In this document: positions 14,932-19,211 of the stretch, in pieces
Numbering within the stretch: position 1 is the stretch's first letter
Layout: each line of letters starts with the position of its first letter
From: DATBRG01 sp036560445
GTDB lineage: Bacteria > Pseudomonadota > Gammaproteobacteria > Burkholderiales > Methylophilaceae
DNA length: 19,211 nt
Direction of reading: 5' to 3'
Assembly: GCA_036560445.1 (NCBI GenBank)
Contig: DATBRG010000017.1
Location: forward strand, 1-19,211
Position numbers and translations under genes: made by a program
The notes under the pieces: model-generated
Told to the model about the DNA's origin: nothing
Databases searched by the model: none
What the model saw: only the letters and a program-made list of their open reading frames with translations

Positions 14932-15590
14932 TTAGAAGTCTCCGATCAGAATGGCAATCCTCCGCTCGTTTCAGGACTTCCCAGATGAAGCAGCTCTAAT
15001 TGGGCGAATGCTCGCCGGTTACGCTGACCTTGAAATCGATCTAATGCATTGCGCGAAGGCAGTACGTGGCGATCTCGATCTGGCTCTAAAGGCAATGTTC
15101 AGAGGTCGCGGCAATGCCCAAAGAATCGATATTGCTGATGCCTTGGCACGACAGCCGTATCACGCGCTTGGCATTGGACAGGACTTCGAGAGAGCCATTG
15201 GAGCAGTTAGGTATTGCTTGAAGATTCGCAACCTGTACGCGCACTGCACGTGGTGGAACGACAACAGTGGTCAACTTGCATTCGCGAATTTGGAAGACCT
15301 AGCGAAGTTGCACATTCCGGTCCAAGACTTACATGGCCTGAACGTGCACCACGTGACTGTTCCACATCTTCAGTTGCAGTTTGCCTACTTTGAGCATGCG
15401 GACGATTTACTCATCGGTGTAATCCAAGAAGGAAACCGTCGTGCGGGAAGACCCGCATATCCAGACACTACTATTCCGGCAGCCGTTGCGCCACCAGATA
15501 TTCTCCTCTGAGAGCATAGCGCACAAGACTTCTAACCCTGCGTTCGAGGCGACCTGCGCGAAAAGCCCTGCAGGCCGTCCAATTCAAACG
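14932..15590 (+). mobile_element. single integron gene cassette (659 bp) without a nearby integrase
   Basis: The segment has all parts of an integron cassette: a G/TTAGAA boundary at 14931/14932, a start codon 19 bp later, one ORF filling almost the whole length, and a 3' attC site ending at G15590. The first 11 nt at the junction (14931-14941) are the exact reverse complement of the attC R'' end (15526-15536), as expected when a circular cassette is opened at its own recombination point. No intI gene, attI site or second cassette is seen here, so it is a lone cassette (CALIN-like) probably inserted at a secondary site. Confidence 0.85.
14951..15511 (+). CDS. cassette-encoded uncharacterised protein with HEPN-like RN-x3-H motif
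   Basis: The 186-residue soluble protein has no signal peptide or membrane segment. Its first 100 residues look mainly helical. It contains KIRNLYAHCTWW with Arg93-Asn94 and His98, spaced as in the R-N-x3-H motif of HEPN ribonucleases and nucleotide-binding domains. The C-terminal part (LHIPVQDLHGLNVHHVTVPHL) may be beta-rich and ends in a proline-rich tail. The FPDEAALIGRMLAGYADLEIDL and RNxYAH blocks remind me of a family of hypothetical proteins in proteobacteria, but I cannot name it. It starts 20 bp inside the cassette without a clear Shine-Dalgarno sequence, and its stop lies 15 bp before the attC arm. The HEPN reading rests on one motif and is tentative; a toxin or defence role is speculation. 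Confidence 0.75.
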   Translation: MAILRSFQDFPDEAALIGRMLAGYADLEIDLMHCAKAVRGDLDLALKAMFRGRGNAQRIDIADALARQPYHALGIGQDFERAIGAVRYCLKIRNLYAHCTWWNDNSGQLAFANLEDLAKLHIPVQDLHGLNVHHVTVPHLQLQFAYFEHADDLLIGVIQEGNRRAGRPAYPDTTIPAAVAPPDILL

Positions 15591-15596
15591 TTACCC
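15526..15596 (+). other. attC recombination site (59-base element)
   Basis: The R'' arm AGACTTCTAAC (15526-15536) is followed by CCTG and L'' CGTTCGAGGCGAC (15541-15553). The L' side GGCCGTCCAATTCAAACG ends at 15590, followed by the R' crossover G/TT. The L arms fold as CCTGC/GCAGG (15553-15557 and 15570-15574), extended by further pairs across one A-C mismatch, with a 12-nt loop. CGTT (15541-15544) pairs with AACG (15587-15590). The layout matches well-known attC sites such as that of aadA1 (CTAAC-N4-CGTTCAAG ... TCAAGCGTTA). R' reads GTTACCC because the bases after G belong to the neighbouring gene. Confidence 0.88.
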
Positions 15597-17720
15597 CAAC
15601 TCTACCTCCACCAAATTATCCGAAAACGTCGTCGAGTGCCCCATATCCCCAAACTCGGCTGAACTGATGCAATTCACCGTGCCGTTATTCAGCTGCCGCC
15701 AGTAGCCTAGCGTGGCAACGATGATGCCGGGATTCACATCCTTGGTGATACGCGCATCCCCTTCAAACGCACCGCGATCATTGAACACACGTACTTTCGC
15801 ACCCTCCTTGATGCCACGCATCTCAGCATCTGCCGGGTGGACCATCACGAATTGCTCGCCCTGCCCTTTGATCTTTTCCGTGATGTTGGCATAGCAGGAA
15901 TTGAGGAAGCCATGACTCTTGGGCGAGATGACGCTAAGTGGATACTTGGCCGCCAATGCCGGGTTGCTATCCACTGATTCACGATTGGCTACATAGCCCG
16001 GTAGCGGGTCGAGGTCTTCGAGCGGCTGGAAGCCTTCGTACATCTGGCGGAATGGGCCAGCGACGAAGTTCTTGGCGCCCTCCACCATGAACATGCATTT
16101 GCCGGTTGGCGTGGGGAATTTACCTTCCTTATGTGGCGCGCGGTCGTCCTTGGTGCCCACTTTGAGCCGTGCGAAGCCGTGCTCGCGCATGTATTCCAGA
16201 TCAATCCCCTCGCAGGCCGGGGAATCCCAGGCCACATAGTTTTCCAGGCATTCGCTATCACTCCATTTGAAGTTATCTTCTTGGAAACCCAGACGCTTGG
16301 CCAGGCGGCGGAAGATCTCGTTGTTCGGCAGTGCCTCACCGGGCGGCTCGATGCATTTGGTGTTGTAGGTAAGGTAGAGATGGCCCCATGACAATATCAT
16401 GTCTTCCATCTCGGCACCCATGGCGGCTGGCAGCACAAGGTCGGCATAGGCCGCCGTGTCCGTGATGAAGTGGTCAGCGACGATGGTAAACAGGTCTTCG
16501 CGTTCGAGTCCCTTAATGATTTTGTCAGTCTCCGGCGATTGGGTGACCGGGTTGGTATTCCACACCATCAGCGATTTGATCGGCGTTTCCAGTGGAATCT
16601 CGCCAGTCAGCGCACGGCCGAGTTGCAGGATATTCACCACCGGCGTGCCTTCGGGGATGAGGTCTGGGCGGGAAATCACATCGAAGCGGTAGGGGTGTTC
16701 CCATACCGGAAATTGCAGCGCGCCACCGCCGACATGGCGCCAGGCGCCAATCAGAGCCGGCAGGCAAGTCACGGCACGGATGGCCTGGCTGCCACCGTAG
16801 TTGCGCTCCAGCGCAACTCCGAGGCGGATGGCCGCAGGCGGCGTGGTGGCGTACTCACGGGCGAACTTGCGGATATCCGCAGCCGGGATACCGGTGATCT
16901 TCTCGGCCCATTCCGGCGTGCAGGTCTTGGCGCGTGCGGCCAGCTCCTTGTAGCCCACGGTGTAGTTATCCACGTAATCCTGGTCGACAAGGCCTTCCGT
17001 GATGATGACGTTCATCATGGCCATGGCCAGCGCACCATCGGTGCCAGGCTTGGGGGCGATATGCCAGTCGGCTTCCTTGGCGGTTTTGGAGGCGTATGAA
17101 TCAATGACGACGACCTTGGCACCCTTCTTCTGCGCTTCCTTGACGATATGCCAATGGTGCAGGTTGGTGGAGACAGAGTTGCAGGCCCAGATGACGATGT
17201 ACTTTGAATGGATGAAGCTTTCAGGATCGACACCGGCGGTGGGGCCGACAGTTAGCAGCCATGCGGTGCAGGAACCTTCACCGCAGAAAGTACGCTCGCA
17301 GACCGTGGCACCGAGGCGGTTGAAGAACGCGTCGCCACCGTTGAGCCCATGCACCAGCCCTTGGTTACCCAGATAACTGGCCGGCATGATGGCACGCGGA
17401 CCATGTTCGGCAATCAGCGCTTGCCAGCGATCGACGATGGTATCCAGTGCTTCATCCCAGCTGATGCGCTTGAACTGCTTGCTGCCCTTGGGACCGGTGC
17501 GCTTCATGGGATAGAGCAGGCGATCAGGATGGTAATGGCGCTTTTCGTAATCCTTGAGTTTGACGCACAAGCCGCCACGAGTCATGGGGTGATCGGGATT
17601 TCCCGTTACCGAAATCAGCTTGTCATCCTTGACCGTGAACACCATGCTGCAGGTATCGGGACAATCATGCGGGCAACCGCCATGAAAGGTTTTCACTGAC
17701 ATATCCACCGGCTTGTTCAT
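15591..17720 (-). CDS. molybdopterin-dependent oxidoreductase (DMSO reductase family), cytoplasmic
   Basis: The catalytic subunit binds bis-MGD molybdenum (or tungsten) and a [4Fe-4S] cluster. The 709 residues begin with Cys16-x3-Cys20-x3-Cys24-x27-Cys52, the N-terminal cluster site. ERTFCGEGSCTAW (142-154) lies where the metal-ligand residue of the family falls, with Cys146 the likeliest ligand. The MGD-binding C-terminal domain includes PLSVISPKSHGFLNSCYAN and NDRGAFEGDARITKDVNPGIIV. There is no twin-arginine signal, so it should be cytoplasmic. No electron-transfer partner subunit is adjacent, and the substrate is unknown. ATG 17718-17720 has AGGAGGA (17727-17733) at 6 nt. The TAA (15591-15593) abuts the attC end of an inserted cassette, leaving the coding frame intact. 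Confidence 0.9.
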   Translation of the reverse strand: MNKPVDMSVKTFHGGCPHDCPDTCSMVFTVKDDKLISVTGNPDHPMTRGGLCVKLKDYEKRHYHPDRLLYPMKRTGPKGSKQFKRISWDEALDTIVDRWQALIAEHGPRAIMPASYLGNQGLVHGLNGGDAFFNRLGATVCERTFCGEGSCTAWLLTVGPTAGVDPESFIHSKYIVIWACNSVSTNLHHWHIVKEAQKKGAKVVVIDSYASKTAKEADWHIAPKPGTDGALAMAMMNVIITEGLVDQDYVDNYTVGYKELAARAKTCTPEWAEKITGIPAADIRKFAREYATTPPAAIRLGVALERNYGGSQAIRAVTCLPALIGAWRHVGGGALQFPVWEHPYRFDVISRPDLIPEGTPVVNILQLGRALTGEIPLETPIKSLMVWNTNPVTQSPETDKIIKGLEREDLFTIVADHFITDTAAYADLVLPAAMGAEMEDMILSWGHLYLTYNTKCIEPPGEALPNNEIFRRLAKRLGFQEDNFKWSDSECLENYVAWDSPACEGIDLEYMREHGFARLKVGTKDDRAPHKEGKFPTPTGKCMFMVEGAKNFVAGPFRQMYEGFQPLEDLDPLPGYVANRESVDSNPALAAKYPLSVISPKSHGFLNSCYANITEKIKGQGEQFVMVHPADAEMRGIKEGAKVRVFNDRGAFEGDARITKDVNPGIIVATLGYWRQLNNGTVNCISSAEFGDMGHSTTFSDNLVEVELG

Positions 17721-17781
17721 CGCACTTCCTCCTAAAACATTTTTGAATAGGTTTATTTATTATGCACAAACTATACAGGGT

Positions 17782-17810
17782 AGTATATGCCTATCGTTTT
17801 AAGATGAAAA
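17782..17810 (-). promoter_or_regulatory. candidate promoter for the molybdopterin oxidoreductase
   Basis: On the minus strand TTTTCA (17805-17810) lies 17 bp from TATACT (17782-17787) in an AT-rich gap. A second TATAGT (17770-17775) lies downstream. The leader to the ATG is about 55 nt and ends in the strong AGGAGGA ribosome binding site. Confidence 0.4.
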
Positions 17811-17816
17811 CCAAAA

Positions 17817-17844
17817 AATAAAGGCTCCGATTGGAGCCTTTATT
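17817..17844 (-). terminator. intrinsic terminator of cysS
   Basis: A perfect 12-bp stem AATAAAGGCTCC/GGAGCCTTTATT (17817-17828 and 17833-17844) with a 4-nt loop begins 17 bp after the cysS stop. On the minus strand the stem runs into TTTATTTTTT, a good U-tract. It separates cysS from the downstream oxidoreductase gene. Confidence 0.92.
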
Positions 17845-17861
17845 TATCAGTAGATTATGGT

Positions 17862-19211
17862 TTAAGCACGCCGCCAAGTAGTCCCTCCCATGGGACTGTC
17901 TTCTAGGATGACGCCTTGATCGAACAATACCTTACGAATTCTATCCGCCTCCGCGTAATTTTTATCACGGCGTGCGGCTAAGCGATCCGCGATCAATATT
18001 CTTATATCTTCATCAGAATATCCATCTGCTGCAGTACCTGCTTGCAGAAAGCTTTCCGGGTCACGCTGCAGAATGCCCATCAACCCAGCCAATTGCTTGA
18101 GTAAGCCAGCAGTTTGCAATGAGCGCGTCTTGTTGACTTCGTTAGCAAGGTCAAACAGCACGGCAAAGGCTTCTGGCGTATTGAAGTCGTCATCCATCGC
18201 CACCTTGAAACGGGCAGGTAGCGGCTGCTTCCAATCGATTTCAATATCTGCGATATTCAGCCCACGCAGGGCAGTATAAAGCCGGGATAAAGCCTGCCTG
18301 GCGTCATCCAGATGCTGGTCGGAATAATTGAGCGGGCTGCGGTACTGGGCACGCAGGATAAAAAAGCGCACCACTTCGGCATCGTACTTTTTCAGCACCT
18401 CACGAATGGTGAAGAAATTGCCCAGCGACTTGGACATCTTCTCGTCGTCCACTCGCACAAAGCCGTTATGCATCCAGTAATTGACGAACTTGCAGTCGTG
18501 CGCGCCTTCGGATTGGGCAATCTCGTTTTCGTGGTGAGGAAACTGCAAATCCTGGCCACCTCCGTGGATATCAAAATGATTGCCTAGATGATGCTCACCC
18601 ATGACAGAGCATTCGATATGCCAGCCCGGGCGGCCCTTGCCCCAGGGTGAATCCCAGCTTGGCTCATTGGGCTTGGCAGATTTCCACAGCACAAAATCCA
18701 TCGGGTCACGCTTGTGGCTATCCACCTCGACACGCTCCCCGGCACGCAGGTCATCGACAGATTTACCTGATAGCTTGCCATAATCGGCAAAGCTGCTGAC
18801 GGCATAAAACACATCGCCATTGGCTGCGGAGTAGGCATGACCCTTCTCAATGAGCGTGCTAATCATCTGCACCATACCGGTAATGTAATCAGTGGCGCGC
18901 GGTTCGATATCCGGGCGCAGTACGCCAAGCTTGGCGGAATCCTCATCCATGGCGGTGATGAAGCGTGCAGTCAGTTCACCTATGGTCTCTTTGTTTTCAT
19001 TGGCCCGCTGGATGATCTTGTCGTCAATGTCGGTGATGTTACGCACATAGGTCACATCGAAGCCCGAGGCACGCAGCCAGCGGTTGACCATGTCGAAGAT
19101 CACCATGACGCGGGCATGGCCCAAATGACAGTAATCGTAGACCGTCATCCCGCACACATACATACTGACTTTGCCAGCAACGATAGGGATGAATTCTTGC
19201 TTTTCGCGGGC
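17862..19211 (-). CDS. cysS: cysteinyl-tRNA synthetase (5' end outside the window)
   Basis: This class I aminoacyl-tRNA synthetase charges tRNA-Cys. The reading frame stays open to the right edge: 16 further codons (reading REKQEFIPIVAGKVS just before MYVCGMTV) precede the ATG at 19161-19163. That ATG is therefore internal, and the true start is about ten codons beyond the window. Visible signatures are MYVCGMTVYDYCHLGHAR, containing the first zinc cysteine and the HIGH-like HLGH, then WHIECSVM and HHENEIAQSEG with the remaining zinc ligands. EKMSKSLGNF is the KMSKS loop, and the C-terminal anticodon-binding helical region reaches the TAA at 17862. The 450 codons present cover nearly the whole enzyme. 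It ends at a strong terminator. Confidence 0.97.
   Translation of the reverse strand, partial: AREKQEFIPIVAGKVSMYVCGMTVYDYCHLGHARVMVIFDMVNRWLRASGFDVTYVRNITDIDDKIIQRANENKETIGELTARFITAMDEDSAKLGVLRPDIEPRATDYITGMVQMISTLIEKGHAYSAANGDVFYAVSSFADYGKLSGKSVDDLRAGERVEVDSHKRDPMDFVLWKSAKPNEPSWDSPWGKGRPGWHIECSVMGEHHLGNHFDIHGGGQDLQFPHHENEIAQSEGAHDCKFVNYWMHNGFVRVDDEKMSKSLGNFFTIREVLKKYDAEVVRFFILRAQYRSPLNYSDQHLDDARQALSRLYTALRGLNIADIEIDWKQPLPARFKVAMDDDFNTPEAFAVLFDLANEVNKTRSLQTAGLLKQLAGLMGILQRDPESFLQAGTAADGYSDEDIRILIADRLAARRDKNYAEADRIRKVLFDQGVILEDSPMGGTTWRRA

Noticed and set aside
14840..14937. Possible second attC ending at GTTAGAA, with ACTTAAC at about 14841-14847 as R''
   Set aside because: The palindrome between them is not centred, and there are no L''/L' arms with the CGTTC/TCAA pattern. 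Only the 15526-15596 site has full attC architecture.
16470..17099. 209-codon open frame on the plus strand inside the molybdopterin oxidoreductase
   Set aside because: It is antisense to a well-conserved enzyme, with low-complexity Arg/Gly/His composition. It is a shadow frame.

Overview
The window looks like chromosomal DNA of a Gram-negative betaproteobacterium. The gene set and protein wording (pssA next to leuA, tgt-yajC-secD-secF, clpS-clpA, class 2 pyrD) remind me most of the Methylophilaceae and related Nitrosomonadales. That placement is a memory-based inference, not a search result. Most of the window is housekeeping sequence of roughly balanced base composition. The accessory material sits in the gaps at about 10.7-12.1 kb and 14.4-15.6 kb.

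Layout. Minus strand, 1-1567: pssA is followed by the 5' part of leuA, which runs off the left edge. The gap between them holds a good promoter and a 27-codon leucine-rich leader peptide, so leuA appears to have its own attenuation-type control. Plus strand, 1674-5992: tgt, yajC, secD and secF form the familiar queuosine/Sec-translocon operon. A hairpin follows, then a corB-like CNNM transporter gene with a TTG start (6047-7306). Plus strand, 7383-9988: clpS and clpA encode an adaptor and unfoldase pair, closed by a bidirectional terminator shared with the converging glutathione S-transferase-like gene (10032-10691, minus).

From 10692 to 12158 lies a small islet: one DapA/NAL-family aldolase gene (minus) flanked by AT-rich DNA with mirrored short repeats and a REP-like hairpin. 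Then come pyrD and a GT4 glycosyltransferase gene (both minus). The following 570 bp have no convincing gene but are full of inverted repeats.

The most distinctive element is at 14932-15590: a single integron gene cassette with one ORF (an uncharacterised protein carrying a HEPN-like RN-x3-H motif) and a textbook attC site. No integron integrase is visible. The cassette's last base abuts the stop codon of a converging molybdopterin oxidoreductase gene (15591-17720, minus), and a near-perfect palindrome lies on the other side of the insertion point. The simplest reading is that IntI inserted the cassette into the 3' flank of the oxidoreductase gene at a secondary site. The window ends with cysS (minus, its 5' end cut off), which has a strong intrinsic terminator.
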